Shown here in pieces: positions 34,689 through 45,458 of a stretch of 64,000 nt of DNA. Both the position numbers and the translations under genes were made by a program. Location: the NCBI RefSeq assembly GCF_011493005.1, contig NZ_CP049156.1, positions 3,348,001 to 3,412,000 of the forward strand, in the 5' to 3' direction. Numbering within the stretch: position 1 is the first letter of the stretch; each line of letters opens with the position of its first letter. The DNA comes from Caballeronia sp. SBC1 (GTDB lineage: Bacteria > Pseudomonadota > Gammaproteobacteria > Burkholderiales > Burkholderiaceae). The notes under the pieces were generated by a model. The model did not search any database. It was given only the letters and a program-made list of their open reading frames with translations, and had not been told where the DNA came from.

Positions 34689-36437
34689 TTACTGGGTCAC
34701 ACCACGGGCCAGTGCTGCGCGCACCTTCTCGATCACCACGTTCGCCGCGTCGTCCACCGGCAACAACGTGGCTTCGGCGTCGCGTCGTGCCTGGTACTCG
34801 AGCTTGCCTTCCTTGAGCCCGCGGTCACCAATCACCAGCCGATGCGGCACGCCAATGAGTTCCCAATCCGCGAACATCACGCCGGGGCGTTCGCCGCGAT
34901 CGTCCAAGACCACGTCGATACCCGCAGCCTGTAGCGCCGCGTAAAGCTTGTCGGCCTGCTCGCGAACTGCGTCGCTGCGGTCGTAGCCCATCGGGCACAA
35001 CACGACTTCGAACGGTGCAATCGATTCCGGCCAGATGATGCCCTTGGCGTCGAAATTCTGTTCGATCGCCGCGCCCAGGATCCGCGTGATGCCGATGCCG
35101 TAGCAGCCCATTTGCATGGGCGCAGGCTTGCCGTTTTCATCGAGGAACGACGCGCCCATGGCATCCGAGTACTTCGTGCCGAGCTGGAACACGTGGCCCA
35201 CTTCAATGCCGCGGCAAATTTCGAGCGTGCCCTTGCCATCCGGCGACGGATCGCCTGCCAGCACATTGCGGATGTCCGCCACGACCGGCTCCGGCAAATC
35301 GCGGCCCCAGTTCACGCCGGTCGTGTGATAGTCGACCTCATTCGAGCCGACCACGAAGTCGCTCATGTTCGCGACCGTCCGGTCCGCGATCACCTTGATC
35401 GGCTTCTTCGTACCGATCGGGCCGAGATAACCGGGCGGCGTGCCGAAGGTATCGATAATTTCAGCTTCGGTAGCAAAGCGATAACCCGCCAGACCCGGCT
35501 GCTTGTTCGCCTTGATGTCGTTCAGCGAATGGTCGCCGCGCAGCATCAATAGCCAGATGGTCGGCTCGGCGCCTTCGTTTTCCGTCGCGAGGATGATCGA
35601 CTTGATCGTGCGTTCCAGCGGAATGTTCAGCAATTCCGCGACCGCCTCACACTTAGCCTTGCCCGGCGTTGCCGTCTTTTTCATCTCTTCCGCAGGCGCC
35701 GGACGCGTGGCGTTCAGCGGCAGCGCGTCGGCGGCTTCCACATTTGCGGCGTAATCCGAAGTCGGGCAATACGCGATTGCGTCTTCGCCAGTGTCGGCGA
35801 TCACGTGGAACTCATGCGAGCCGCTGCCGCCGATCGAGCCGTTATCGGCCGCTACTGCACGGAATTCCAGGCCGATGCGGTTGAACACGCGCACGTAGGC
35901 ATCGAACATTTTTTTGTACGACTCGGCGAGGCCCGTCTGATCGCGGTCGAAGGAATACGCGTCCTTCATGATGAATTCGCGCCCGCGCATCACGCCGAAA
36001 CGCGGCCGGATTTCATCGCGGAACTTGGTCTGGATCTGGTAGAAATTGACCGGCAGTTGGCGGTAGCTCTTGATCTCGCGCCGCGCGATGTCCGTCACCA
36101 CTTCTTCGTGCGTCGGTCCGAGCACGAAATCGCGGTCATGACGATCCTTGATACGCAACAGTTCGGGGCCGTACTGCTCCAAGCGTCCCGATTCCTGCCA
36201 GAGTTCGGCCGGTTGCACGCCGGGCATCAACAATTCGAGCGCGCCGGCCCGGTTCATTTCTTCACGCACAATGGTCTCCACCTTGCGGATGGAGCGCAGG
36301 CCGATAGGCAGATAACTATAGATACCGCCGGCCACGCGGCGAATCATGCCCGCACGCATCATGAGTTGGTGGCTGACGATTTCCGCGTCGGTAGGAGCTT
36401 CCTTCAGGGTGCCGATAAAGAAACGGGATGCTTTCAT
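34689..36437 (-). CDS. proS: Prolyl-tRNA synthetase, bacterial type
   Basis: Class II synthetase of 582 residues. Motif 1 lies near residues 40-70 ([24 protein letters not shown]), motif 2 is [25 protein letters not shown], and an editing (INS/YbaK-like) insertion occupies about residues 230-390, followed by motif 3 [10 protein letters not shown] and an anticodon-binding domain. The long form with the insertion is the usual ProS of proteobacteria. Downstream marC is one base away. Confidence 0.97.
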   Translation of the reverse strand: MKASRFFIGTLKEAPTDAEIVSHQLMMRAGMIRRVAGGIYSYLPIGLRSIRKVETIVREEMNRAGALELLMPGVQPAELWQESGRLEQYGPELLRIKDRHDRDFVLGPTHEEVVTDIARREIKSYRQLPVNFYQIQTKFRDEIRPRFGVMRGREFIMKDAYSFDRDQTGLAESYKKMFDAYVRVFNRIGLEFRAVAADNGSIGGSGSHEFHVIADTGEDAIAYCPTSDYAANVEAADALPLNATRPAPAEEMKKTATPGKAKCEAVAELLNIPLERTIKSIILATENEGAEPTIWLLMLRGDHSLNDIKANKQPGLAGYRFATEAEIIDTFGTPPGYLGPIGTKKPIKVIADRTVANMSDFVVGSNEVDYHTTGVNWGRDLPEPVVADIRNVLAGDPSPDGKGTLEICRGIEVGHVFQLGTKYSDAMGASFLDENGKPAPMQMGCYGIGITRILGAAIEQNFDAKGIIWPESIAPFEVVLCPMGYDRSDAVREQADKLYAALQAAGIDVVLDDRGERPGVMFADWELIGVPHRLVIGDRGLKEGKLEYQARRDAEATLLPVDDAANVVIEKVRAALARGVTQ

Positions 36438-36668
36438 TCAAAAATTTTCCAATGCGGGAGCGCGTCGGTTGAATGGGCTTATCGCCCAAACCTGCGGAAC
36501 ATGCAGAACGTGCGGAACGAGTGAACGACGGGACAGCGATGCGGCAAGGCGTTGGCCGACCGCCCCGGCACCCAAGCGAAACGAACCCCGATTCGGGTTC
36601 GTGCCGGTGCGCCAGGCCCGTTATCTGTTTATAATCAAAGCAATTTTAAAGGATTCGAAGGTGGTTGT

Positions 36669-37319
36669 ATGCTGGATCGTGAAGGCTTTCGCCCGAACGT
36701 CGGCATCATCCTCTTGAACGCGCACAACGAAGTGTTTTGGGGCAAGCGGCTACGTGAACATTCCTGGCAGTTTCCGCAAGGGGGCATCAAGTACGGTGAA
36801 ACCCCTGTGCAAGCGATGTATCGGGAGTTACACGAAGAAACCGGCTTGCTTCCGGAGCACGTGAAGGTCGTGGGTCGAACCCGCGACTGGCTGCGTTATG
36901 AGGTGCCGGACAAGTTCATCAAGCGCGAGGTACGCGGACATTATCGCGGACAGAAACAGATCTGGTTTTTGTTACGCATGGTAGGCCGTGACTGTGACAT
37001 TTGTTTGCGTGCGACTGATCATCCGGAATTCGATGCCTGGCGGTGGAATGAGTATTGGGTCCCGCTTGACGCGGTGATCGAGTTCAAGCGGGATGTATAT
37101 CAGCTTGCGCTCACGGAACTTTCTCGCTTTCTGAGGCGCGCAGTCGTGCGGGCAGAGCGCGCGGAACGTATGGCGCATCATGCCAATCGTTATCCACGCG
37201 TGATTCAGGGCATGACTATGGAAGACGCGGCCGTTTCTGCTAACGGTGGTGTCATTCAGGCAGAATGTTCGGTGACCGAAGAGCTGCACATCTACGCACA
37301 ACGTCCTTCGCGGGATTAG
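36669..37319 (+). CDS. rppH: RNA pyrophosphohydrolase (Nudix)
   Basis: Removes pyrophosphate from the 5' end of mRNAs to start RNase E decay. The product starts [15 protein letters not shown] and has the Nudix box [17 protein letters not shown] followed by HEETGL at about residues 41-63. 216 residues; the last 50 are a variable extension. ATG at 36669 with GAAGGTGG upstream; a TATAAT at 36630-36635 may be its -10. Divergent from proS, as in other Burkholderiaceae. Confidence 0.95.
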   Translation: MLDREGFRPNVGIILLNAHNEVFWGKRLREHSWQFPQGGIKYGETPVQAMYRELHEETGLLPEHVKVVGRTRDWLRYEVPDKFIKREVRGHYRGQKQIWFLLRMVGRDCDICLRATDHPEFDAWRWNEYWVPLDAVIEFKRDVYQLALTELSRFLRRAVVRAERAERMAHHANRYPRVIQGMTMEDAAVSANGGVIQAECSVTEELHIYAQRPSRD

Positions 37320-37335
37320 GACGTGTGTTATTCGA

Positions 37336-37368
37336 AGCGGCGGTGCGGCAACGCACGCCGCTTTTTTT
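37336..37368 (+). terminator. Rho-independent terminator behind rppH
   Basis: Arms at 37336-37347 and 37352-37362 (one bulged G) around a GCAA loop, then seven T. Confidence 0.85.
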
Positions 37369-37498
37369 CGTGCAGCGTCGAAGGCTGGGCTTGCGTGTTT
37401 GACATGCCGGCGTGTTCCCTTTGCGGGACAATCGCGGCGCAATTACGCGGCACGATCGATTTGCAGTCGCTTCTGCATCAACCTCAGGAAATCAAGAA

Positions 37499-38053
37499 TT
37501 GAAAGCCATTGCATTGTTCGCGGCATCCGCGGCAGCCCTTGTCGTGCTCGCCGGTTGCGGCAGCCCCAAGCCGACCAACAAGGACGACAGCGCGTTCGTC
37601 TACCTCATGGACCGCAAGCCGAACTGGACCGAAAACAAGGTCGACACCCTGCCTCCGCTGCCAAAAGACGCGAATCTCCTTGAGTTCACGGTGTCGAACA
37701 ACACGCCGCTGAGTTTTTTCATCGATAAAAACTCGCTTAGCGTGGGAACAGACGGCGTCATCCGCTACACCGTTGTTGTGAAAAGCCCGGCCGGGGCGCG
37801 CAACGTCAATTACGAAGGCATTCGCTGCGACAACTATAACTGGCGCCTATATGCGAGCATTAATGAGGATCAGACCGACTGGGACCGCACGGTCGAGAAC
37901 GATTTTCGACGCATCGAAAACGGCGAGTTGAACGCCTATCACGCAGCGCTGTATCAGGATTACTTCTGCGCGAACAAGTTGCCGACTGGGTCGGCCAAGC
38001 AGATTGTGCAGAACATCCAGATGAAGCGGACTGCAGTTTCGAACTATCACTAA
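37499..38053 (+). CDS. CNP1-like family lipoprotein
   Basis: 184 residues from a TTG start at 37499, chosen because AGGAA lies upstream and it places the signal peptide at the N-terminus; the open frame back to 37412 would precede it with hydrophilic residues. The lipobox VLAGC gives lipidation near residue 17. The rest matches the CNP1-like family (NWTENKVDTLPPLP, FFIDKNSLSVG.DGVIRY, YHAALYQDYFC). Periplasmic or outer-membrane, function unknown. Flanked by terminators, so monocistronic. Confidence 0.8.
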   Translation: MKAIALFAASAAALVVLAGCGSPKPTNKDDSAFVYLMDRKPNWTENKVDTLPPLPKDANLLEFTVSNNTPLSFFIDKNSLSVGTDGVIRYTVVVKSPAGARNVNYEGIRCDNYNWRLYASINEDQTDWDRTVENDFRRIENGELNAYHAALYQDYFCANKLPTGSAKQIVQNIQMKRTAVSNYH

Positions 38054-38068
38054 GCCGAAAGGCTGGTG

Positions 38069-38107
38069 AAAAAGCCCGCTGCACCTGACGGTCAGCGGGC
38101 TTTTTTT
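38069..38107 (+). terminator. Rho-independent terminator behind the CNP1-like gene
   Basis: Arms AAAAAGCCCGCTG (38069-38081) and CAGCGGGC with T-run (38093-38107), 11-base loop, seven T. Confidence 0.9.
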
Positions 38108-38326
38108 GTGGGCGGCACTGCGCGATCACCGGGCGCCTGACACTGGGTGATCTCACTTAGCGAGGCTCCGGTGAGCATCCGGCAAAATTGATCGTTCAAT
38201 AGGAATATTTCGGTCGATGATTGCGTTTTATGAATGTATTAATCCGAAAAATTCGCATTTTCGACCAAAAATGAACTAAAAATCCGCCAATTTACGGTTT
38301 TTCCGTTTTGGCGTGTCCCGTGCTGC

Positions 38327-39454
38327 TTATGCCAAAACCAGATTATCCCGATGAATCAGCTCGGGTTCGAGCATATACCCCAACACCGTTTCGATTTCAC
38401 CGCTCGGCCGACGCTGGATCAGCCGCGCCTCCGAGCTGCTGTAATTCGTGATGCCGCGCGCCACTTCCTGACCGCCCGGATTCATGCACGCGATCACTTC
38501 ACCGCGCGCGAACGCGCCGTGAACGTTGATCACGCCGATTGGCAGCAAGCTTTTACCGCCCGCAGTGAGCTTCTCGACCGCGCCGTTATCGATAACCACA
38601 TGCCCACGCACCTGCAAATGATCGGCCATCCACTGCTTGCGGGCCGCCATACGTGCTGTGCGCGCCATTAATTGCGTACCGATCATCTCGCCCGACGCGA
38701 GCCGGGTCAGGACATCCGACTCCCGCCCGCTTGCGATCACCGTATTCGCACCGCTATGCGCCGCGCGTTTCGCCGCGAGAATCTTGGTCAGCATGCCGCC
38801 GCGGCCCAGGCTTGAACCCGCGCCTCCCGCCATGGCCTCGAGTTCCGGCGTGCCCGCATCGGCCTGTTCGACCAGCGTGGCCGTTGGATCGCGCCGGGGA
38901 TCGGCGGTAAACAGGCCGCGTTGATCGGTGAGGATAATCAGCGCGTCGCCTTCTATGAGGTTCGCTACCAGAGCGCCGAGCGTGTCGTTGTCGCCGAATT
39001 TGATTTCGTCGGTGATGACAGTGTCGTTTTCATTGATGATCGGCACGCAACCCAGGCGCAGCAAGGTGAGCAGCGTTGAGCGTGCGTTCAGATAGCGTTC
39101 GCGGTCGGCGAGATCAGCATGCGTGAGAAGAATCTGCGCCGTGCGCATGCCGTATTTGCCGAAACTGCTTTCGTAGACCTGGGCCAAACCCATCTGGCCA
39201 ACGGCAGCAGCAGCCTGCAATTCGTCAATTTCGCGCGGCCGCTTCGTCCAGCCCAAACGATGAATACCCTCGGCGATCGCGCCGGAACTGACCAGCACGA
39301 CTTCCTTGCCTTGCCCGCGCAACGCCGCAATCTGCGCAGCCCAGCGCGCGATGGCCGCGTGGTCGAGCCCGCGTCCGTCGTTGGTTACCAGGCTCGATCC
39401 CACTTTCACTACGAGTCGCTTCGAAGCGGCTATGACGGAACGCATCTGACGCAT
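38327..39454 (-). CDS. proB: Glutamate 5-kinase
   Basis: First step of proline synthesis (glutamate to glutamyl-5-phosphate). 375 residues: an amino-acid-kinase domain with [24 protein letters not shown] and INENDTV segments, then a C-terminal PUA domain from about residue 285. An in-frame ATG three codons downstream (39445) is an equally good start. It follows obgE on the same strand by about 40 bp, the normal rplU-rpmA-obgE-proB order. Confidence 0.96.
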   Translation of the reverse strand: MRQMRSVIAASKRLVVKVGSSLVTNDGRGLDHAAIARWAAQIAALRGQGKEVVLVSSGAIAEGIHRLGWTKRPREIDELQAAAAVGQMGLAQVYESSFGKYGMRTAQILLTHADLADRERYLNARSTLLTLLRLGCVPIINENDTVITDEIKFGDNDTLGALVANLIEGDALIILTDQRGLFTADPRRDPTATLVEQADAGTPELEAMAGGAGSSLGRGGMLTKILAAKRAAHSGANTVIASGRESDVLTRLASGEMIGTQLMARTARMAARKQWMADHLQVRGHVVIDNGAVEKLTAGGKSLLPIGVINVHGAFARGEVIACMNPGGQEVARGITNYSSSEARLIQRRPSGEIETVLGYMLEPELIHRDNLVLA

Positions 39455-39493
39455 TTCTCCTCGGATTTGCCTCGAAAACCACGGGCCAAACTT

Positions 39494-40729
<1,236 letters not shown>

Positions 40730-40783
40730 CTAGGCCATTCGATATATGTCACTGCTTGGGCACGGCCAATAAGGCCGGCCAAT

Positions 40784-40816
40784 AAAAAAAGCCCCGCGAA
40801 CTTCGCGGGGCCTTTT
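40784..40816 (-). terminator. Terminator behind rpmA
   Basis: GC-rich stem (40791-40798 with 40804-40811) followed on the reverse strand by seven T-equivalent positions (A-run at 40784-40790). It would partly separate rplU-rpmA from obgE, letting the ribosomal genes be expressed more strongly. Confidence 0.8.
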
Positions 40817-40846
40817 CCGGTCCTGAAGCCCGTGCCTGGATGTTAC

Positions 40847-41107
40847 TTAGGCAGCCGGGACTACGTTGACCAGATGCTTCTTTGCTGCGCCCTTCGTCGA
40901 AAACGTGACGTGGCCGTCGGTCAGCGCGAACAAGGTGTGATCCTTGCCCATGCCGACGTTGTCGCCCGGGTGCATGCGCGTACCGCGCTGGCGAACAATA
41001 ATGCCGCCTGCGTTGATAGCCTGGCCGCCGTAAACCTTCACGCCGAGGCGCTTTGATTCAGAGTCGCGACCATTGCGGGATGACCCGCCTGCTTTTTTGT
41101 GTGCCAT
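40847..41107 (-). CDS. rpmA: 50S ribosomal protein L27
   Basis: 86-residue ribosomal protein. [20 protein letters not shown] at the N-terminus and [18 protein letters not shown] are typical; the N-terminal tail reaches the peptidyl-transferase centre. 43 bp after rplU. Confidence 0.98.
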   Translation of the reverse strand: MAHKKAGGSSRNGRDSESKRLGVKVYGGQAINAGGIIVRQRGTRMHPGDNVGMGKDHTLFALTDGHVTFSTKGAAKKHLVNVVPAA

Positions 41108-41150
41108 TTAATAGCTCCTTGACCGTTTAGCTTAATCGACTCGACGACGC

Positions 41151-41465
41151 TTACGCGGCGTTGATAGCGTCGATACGCAGTTCGGTGTAGTTCTGGCGAT
41201 GGCCAGCGTGCTTTTGGTAGTGCTTCCGGCGACGCATCTTGAAGATCGTAACCTTCTTGTGACGACCCTGGGACACGACGGTACAAATGACGGAAGCCCC
41301 ACTGACCAGCGGTGCACCGAATTTAATCGATTCACCTTCGCCTACTGCGAGAACCTGGTCGAGCGTGATTTCAGCGTCAATGTCTGCCGGTATCTGTTCT
41401 ACTTTCAATTTTTCGCCGACAGCAACCTTATACTGCTTGCCACCGGTTTTTATGACCGCGTACAT
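41151..41465 (-). CDS. rplU: 50S ribosomal protein L21
   Basis: 104 residues starting [14 protein letters not shown]; the motif [17 protein letters not shown] is the L21 rRNA-binding loop. The ATG at 41465 is the conserved start; four codons upstream lack a ribosome site. Driven by a near-consensus promoter at 41521-41549. Confidence 0.98.
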   Translation of the reverse strand: MYAVIKTGGKQYKVAVGEKLKVEQIPADIDAEITLDQVLAVGEGESIKFGAPLVSGASVICTVVSQGRHKKVTIFKMRRRKHYQKHAGHRQNYTELRIDAINAA

Positions 41466-41520
41466 TGAGAACCTCACTCTGAAAATTCATTTTTCCGCAC
41501 ACCGTGCGCGAAAACGCGTG

Positions 41521-41549
41521 ATTATACAGAGAGTTAGGCTCTCCGTCAA
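41521..41549 (-). promoter_or_regulatory. Near-consensus sigma-70 promoter of rplU-rpmA
   Basis: Reverse strand: -35 TTGACG (41544-41549), 17-bp spacer, -10 TATAAT (41521-41526). Eleven of twelve consensus positions match, fitting a strongly expressed ribosomal operon. Leader about 50 nt. Confidence 0.85.
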
Positions 41550-41746
41550 AACCCTTGTTCATCGCGAAAACGAGCGCGGCTGCAGTCCGGATCGAGCACG
41601 GCGCACGCGGCATTATTGCAGTTTCGGCGTCTAACGCCGCGCGTCAGGCTTGCCGCGGCACCCTGTGCGGTTCGTCCGAGGCGTCTTTAGAGGCGGCTAT
41701 CGGCCGATTCGCCTTATAATTCGCGGCACTACCCTAATTGCCGATC

Positions 41747-42739
41747 ATGTCGTCCACTGCCATTTCCTCCCCAAACGCCGCCAACGTGCTCGAGCCTATC
41801 GCCGAGGACATGCAGCAGGTCAATCGCGTCATCCGGCAGCGCCTGGCGTCCGAAGTGATGCTGATCAACCAGATTTCCGAGTACATCATCGGGGCAGGCG
41901 GCAAACGGCTCCGGCCCGCGCTGCTGCTGCTGGTCGCCGGCGCGCTCGGTGACACCACCGGGCACCGGCATGAACTGGCCGCCGTGGTCGAGTTCATTCA
42001 TACGGCCACGCTGCTGCACGATGACGTAGTCGACGAATCCGATCTCCGGCGCGGCCGCAAGACCGCGAATGCCCTGTTCGGCAACGCGGCTAGCGTGCTC
42101 GTCGGCGACTTCTTGTACTCGCGTTCCTTCGAAATGATGGTCGGCGTGGGCAAGATGCGCGTGATGGAGATCCTGTCGGTTGCGACCAACGTGATCTCGG
42201 AAGGTGAAGTGCTGCAGTTGCTCAACATGCACGACCCGGATGTGGACGAAGCGCGCTACATGCAAGTGATCCGCTACAAGACAGCCAAGCTTTTTGAAGC
42301 AGCGGCCCAACTCGGCGCAGTGCTGTCGGGGTCGGATGCCCGGACTGAAGCGGCAGCGGCGGAGTTTGGCCGGCGCATTGGCACGGCGTTCCAGATCATG
42401 GACGACTGGCTCGATTACACCGGCACGGCGGAATCGATGGGAAAAAATGCCGGCGACGATCTGCGCGAAGGCAAACCCACACTGCCCCTCATCTATCTGA
42501 TGGAGCACGGCTCGGCCGAACAGGCAGCGCTTGCGCGCGAGGCAATCGAGCAAGGCGGGACCGATAAATTCGACACCATCTTCGAAGCCATCACGATGTC
42601 GGGCGCGCTGGATCACACGCTGAAATGTGCGCGGCAAGAAGCACAGGCGGCGGCCAATGCAATTTCTTCGTTTCCGGATTCCATTTTTAAAGAGAGCCTG
42701 CTAGAATTATGTTCTTACTCGACGGCAAGACAGTCCTGA
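41747..42739 (+). CDS. ispB: Octaprenyl diphosphate synthase
   Basis: Makes the C40 side chain of ubiquinone-8. 330 residues of the trans-polyprenyl synthase family; first aspartate-rich motif in LLHDDVVDESDLRRG near residue 88, second in IMDDWLDYTG near residue 217. Divergent from rplU; a TATAAT at 41715-41720 may be its -10. The tRNA-Pro gene begins 31 bp downstream. Confidence 0.95.
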   Translation: MSSTAISSPNAANVLEPIAEDMQQVNRVIRQRLASEVMLINQISEYIIGAGGKRLRPALLLLVAGALGDTTGHRHELAAVVEFIHTATLLHDDVVDESDLRRGRKTANALFGNAASVLVGDFLYSRSFEMMVGVGKMRVMEILSVATNVISEGEVLQLLNMHDPDVDEARYMQVIRYKTAKLFEAAAQLGAVLSGSDARTEAAAAEFGRRIGTAFQIMDDWLDYTGTAESMGKNAGDDLREGKPTLPLIYLMEHGSAEQAALAREAIEQGGTDKFDTIFEAITMSGALDHTLKCARQEAQAAANAISSFPDSIFKESLLELCSYSTARQS

Positions 42740-42770
42740 AAAGGAAACGAACCGTCTCTGAGTGAACATT

Positions 42771-42847
42771 CGGGGTGTAGCTTAGCCTGGTAGAGCGCTA
42801 CGTTCGGGACGTAGAGGCCGGAGGTTCGAATCCTCTCACCCCGACCA
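42771..42847 (+). tRNA. tRNA-Pro (anticodon CGG)
   Basis: 77 nt including an encoded CCA. Acceptor arms CGGGGTG / CACCCCG pair; anticodon stem CTACG / CGTAG encloses TTCGGGA with anticodon CGG at 42805-42807; the T loop GGTTCGAATCC is canonical. A terminator follows. Confidence 0.97.
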
Positions 42848-42873
42848 GAATTCCCTTGTAAATCAAGGCCAAA

Positions 42874-42900
42874 ACCGCCCAGCTTGCTGGGCGGTTTTTT
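42874..42900 (+). terminator. Terminator behind tRNA-Pro
   Basis: Arms ACCGCCCAG and CTGGGCGGT (42874-42882, 42887-42895) with a CTTG loop and six T. Confidence 0.9.
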
Positions 42901-43006
42901 GTTTTGGGCCATCATTTTTTCAGGTCATCGACTATTGGTGATCTACAAGTTCGGCGCAAGGCTGGCGCTGCCATCATCAGATCAACAACACGGCGCTCGC
43001 TCATCA

Positions 43007-43411
43007 ATGTCCTCACTCAGATTTTCATCGGCTAGAAGAATGTCCGTGGGTCAGCGCATCGGATTGTGGTTCGTGTTCCTGTATTTCCTGATCGGCGGCG
43101 CGTGCCACTTTTTGTACATGCCGCTCTTCGTACAAATCGTGCCTCCCTATATCCCCTTCCCGCTCCTGGCCGTCATGGTGAGCGGCGTTTTCGAGTTGCT
43201 TGGCGCGATCGGTGTGATGATCAAACGCACGCGAAGTGCGGCGGGCATTGGGCTGACGTTACTGACCATTGCCGTTACGCCCGCCAACGTATTCATGTAC
43301 CAGCACGCGGATCAGTTCTCGCAAGTTCCATCGTGGTTATTGCTCGTGCGGCTGCCTTTGCAGCTTGTGCTGATTGCATGCATTTTATGGAGCACGCGGC
43401 AGCGCGCTTAA
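43007..43411 (+). CDS. DoxX-like small membrane protein
   Basis: About 134 residues with four hydrophobic segments (LWFVFLYFLIGGACHFLY, FPLLAVMVSGVFELLGAIG, and two more), like the DoxX / DoxD-related family. The start is unsure: ATG at 43007 or 43040 are both possible and neither has a good ribosome site. No partner gene adjoins. Function unknown; some relatives support thiosulfate or redox metabolism. Confidence 0.7.
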   Translation: MSSLRFSSARRMSVGQRIGLWFVFLYFLIGGACHFLYMPLFVQIVPPYIPFPLLAVMVSGVFELLGAIGVMIKRTRSAAGIGLTLLTIAVTPANVFMYQHADQFSQVPSWLLLVRLPLQLVLIACILWSTRQRA

Positions 43412-43640
43412 CTAGCCGGCGCGCGACGCGACTTGCCGCGCATGCGGTTGTGGTCACTCAGGCCATTCCAGACTGAGCCGCCCCGTCTCGTCACTGCCTG
43501 AAACTATTCAGATATTTCCGATATTCCGCGCCAGAAAGTTTCACTAGATTTCCTCTCGCACTGCCAGACCAGGGCGTGATGTACGCCCTTCCAGTTGTCA
43601 ACTTCACGTTGCTTCTTTGTCTTCGAGATAGGAAATCATC

Positions 43641-44873
43641 ATGGCAGTCCCCAAAACGGCGCCCGTCCCAGCCACTAAAAAACCCGTATCGCACTCTGTC
43701 TCCGCGAAACACACGCACAATGAATACCCCATCGTTCTTGTCCACGGCATGTGCGGCTGGGGCCGCGACGAATTGTTCGGACAGAAATTCCGTTACTGGG
43801 GCGGCGCAAAAGGCGACATCCAGGAACATCTCAAAGCACAAGGCTACGAGACATTCACCGCCTCCATGGGACCGATTTCCAGCAACTGGGACCGCGCGTG
43901 CGAGTTGTACACCTATCTCGTCGGCGGTGTGGTGGACTACGGCGCAGTTCACTCAGCCAGATACGGCCACGCTCGCTACGGCCGGAGTTATCCCGGCGTC
44001 TATCCGCAATGGAGCGAGGCGCACAAGGTACATTTGATCGGGCATAGCATGGGCGGCCCGACATCGCGAACATTGATCCAACTGCTCGAACAGGGAGACG
44101 CGGACGAAGCGGGGTTTGAGCCTGGGCCGAGAGAAGCACCGAGCTCTCCCCTTTTTGCAGGCGGGAAGAAATGGGTGCACAGCGTGACGTCGGTTTCAGG
44201 CGTTCACAACGGCGCACTCACAGCGGACGACGTCGGCCAATTCCCGATCTTTATCCGCGATCTCATGGTCAACACGGCAGCGCTTGCGGGGCTGGCAACG
44301 ACCGAGCCAATCTACGACTTCAACCTGCAGCAATGGGGATTAGAGCGTGACGAGGGACAAGGATTTGAAGACTATATTCGTCGCGCGCTCGAAAGCCCGG
44401 TCTGGAAAACGCAGGACGGCTGCATCTACGATCTCTCGACCATAGCGGCGCATTTCCAGAATTCGTGGGCGCGAACATCGGAGAACGTGTACTACAGTTC
44501 CTACGCTGTTGACGGCACCTTCGCCGGTCCGCAAGGGACACGTATCCCGCAGGCAAACATGAACGTCATTCTGAAGCCCAGCGCCGCGGCGGTTGGGTTG
44601 AACAAGAAGGATCTGGCTGGCGGTTTTGCTGCGTGGCGTCCGAATGATGGTCTGGTTAGCGTACCTTCTGCCCAGTTTCCGGTCGGCCATCCACACGAAA
44701 TGGCAGGCAAGGACGGTACGATAGCCCGAAAAAAGGGCGTCTGGTACGTCAATCCGACCATCGAAGGAATGGATCATCTGAACATCGTGATCCCGCTTCA
44801 TGAGACGACGATCGAGCAGTTGTATCGATTTTACGAAGATATAGCCGCCCAAAGCCGCGCCTTACCCGTTTGA
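43641..44873 (+). CDS. Lipase of the Bacillus/Staphylococcus type (family I.5/I.6) without signal peptide
   Basis: 410-residue alpha/beta-hydrolase. IVLVHGMCGWGRDELFG (oxyanion region), SSNWDRACELYTYLVGG, VDYGAVHSARYGHARYGR, the nucleophile GHSMGG near residue 136 and a late catalytic His in GMDHLN follow the order of thermoalkalophilic Geobacillus lipases almost motif for motif. The Asp and two His of their zinc site are present; the fourth ligand position, as I recall YDFKLDQWG, reads YDFNLQQWG here. The N-terminal 28 residues are hydrophilic, so no Sec signal is seen, unlike those secreted enzymes. Substrate inferred; transfer from Firmicutes is possible. Confidence 0.8.
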   Translation: MAVPKTAPVPATKKPVSHSVSAKHTHNEYPIVLVHGMCGWGRDELFGQKFRYWGGAKGDIQEHLKAQGYETFTASMGPISSNWDRACELYTYLVGGVVDYGAVHSARYGHARYGRSYPGVYPQWSEAHKVHLIGHSMGGPTSRTLIQLLEQGDADEAGFEPGPREAPSSPLFAGGKKWVHSVTSVSGVHNGALTADDVGQFPIFIRDLMVNTAALAGLATTEPIYDFNLQQWGLERDEGQGFEDYIRRALESPVWKTQDGCIYDLSTIAAHFQNSWARTSENVYYSSYAVDGTFAGPQGTRIPQANMNVILKPSAAAVGLNKKDLAGGFAAWRPNDGLVSVPSAQFPVGHPHEMAGKDGTIARKKGVWYVNPTIEGMDHLNIVIPLHETTIEQLYRFYEDIAAQSRALPV

Positions 44874-44882
44874 TCCATGGAC

Positions 44883-44910
44883 GTGACGCCCGAGCCATGG
44901 CCCCTATAAT
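44883..44910 (+). promoter_or_regulatory. Predicted promoter of the YgjP-like gene
   Basis: GTGACG (44883-44888), 16-bp spacer, TATAAT (44905-44910), about 34 bp before the start codon. Confidence 0.5.
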
Positions 44911-44943
44911 GCCGAAGGCACCACTCGGCGGTCACGTCCCATC

Positions 44944-45453
44944 ATGCTTCCTCTGAAATACCTCGGCGCCTATCCGCAAACGCTTCAGGACAAGGTCCGC
45001 AAACTTATCGCCGATGACCAGTTGGGCGTGTATCTCGCTGACCGGTATCCGCACCGCCACGCCGTGCAATCGGACCGGGCGCTGTATCAATACACCACGG
45101 ATCTGAAGCAGGAGTTTCTGCGCGTAGCACCCGCCATCGACAAGGTGATGTACGACGCCAAGCTCGACGTGCTGCGTCACGCGCTTGGCCTGCACACAGC
45201 GATCTCGCGGGTGCAGGGCGGCAAGCTCAAGGCAAAGAAGGAAATTCGCGTGGCGTCGTTGTTCAAGGAAGCGCCGCCCGAATTCCTGCGCATGATTGTC
45301 GTGCACGAGCTCGCGCATTTGAAGGAAAGCGACCACAACAAAGCGTTTTATCGGTTATGCGAATTTATGCAACCGGGGTATCACCAGATTGAATTCGATC
45401 TGCGCGTTTACCTGACGCAGCGCGAGATTTCGCGCGATTCATCCATCAAGTAA
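44944..45453 (+). CDS. YgjP-like metal-dependent hydrolase (DUF45 type)
   Basis: 169-residue cytoplasmic protein with the zinc-metallopeptidase-like motif VVHELAHLKESDHNKAFY near residues 119-136 (HExxH plus a third His five residues on), the DUF45/YgjP pattern. Relatives are described as metallopeptidases or nucleotide hydrolases; the substrate cannot be read. Convergent with the downstream efflux gene, whose stop is five bases away. Confidence 0.8.
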   Translation: MLPLKYLGAYPQTLQDKVRKLIADDQLGVYLADRYPHRHAVQSDRALYQYTTDLKQEFLRVAPAIDKVMYDAKLDVLRHALGLHTAISRVQGGKLKAKKEIRVASLFKEAPPEFLRMIVVHELAHLKESDHNKAFYRLCEFMQPGYHQIEFDLRVYLTQREISRDSSIK

Positions 45454-45458
45454 TTTCG

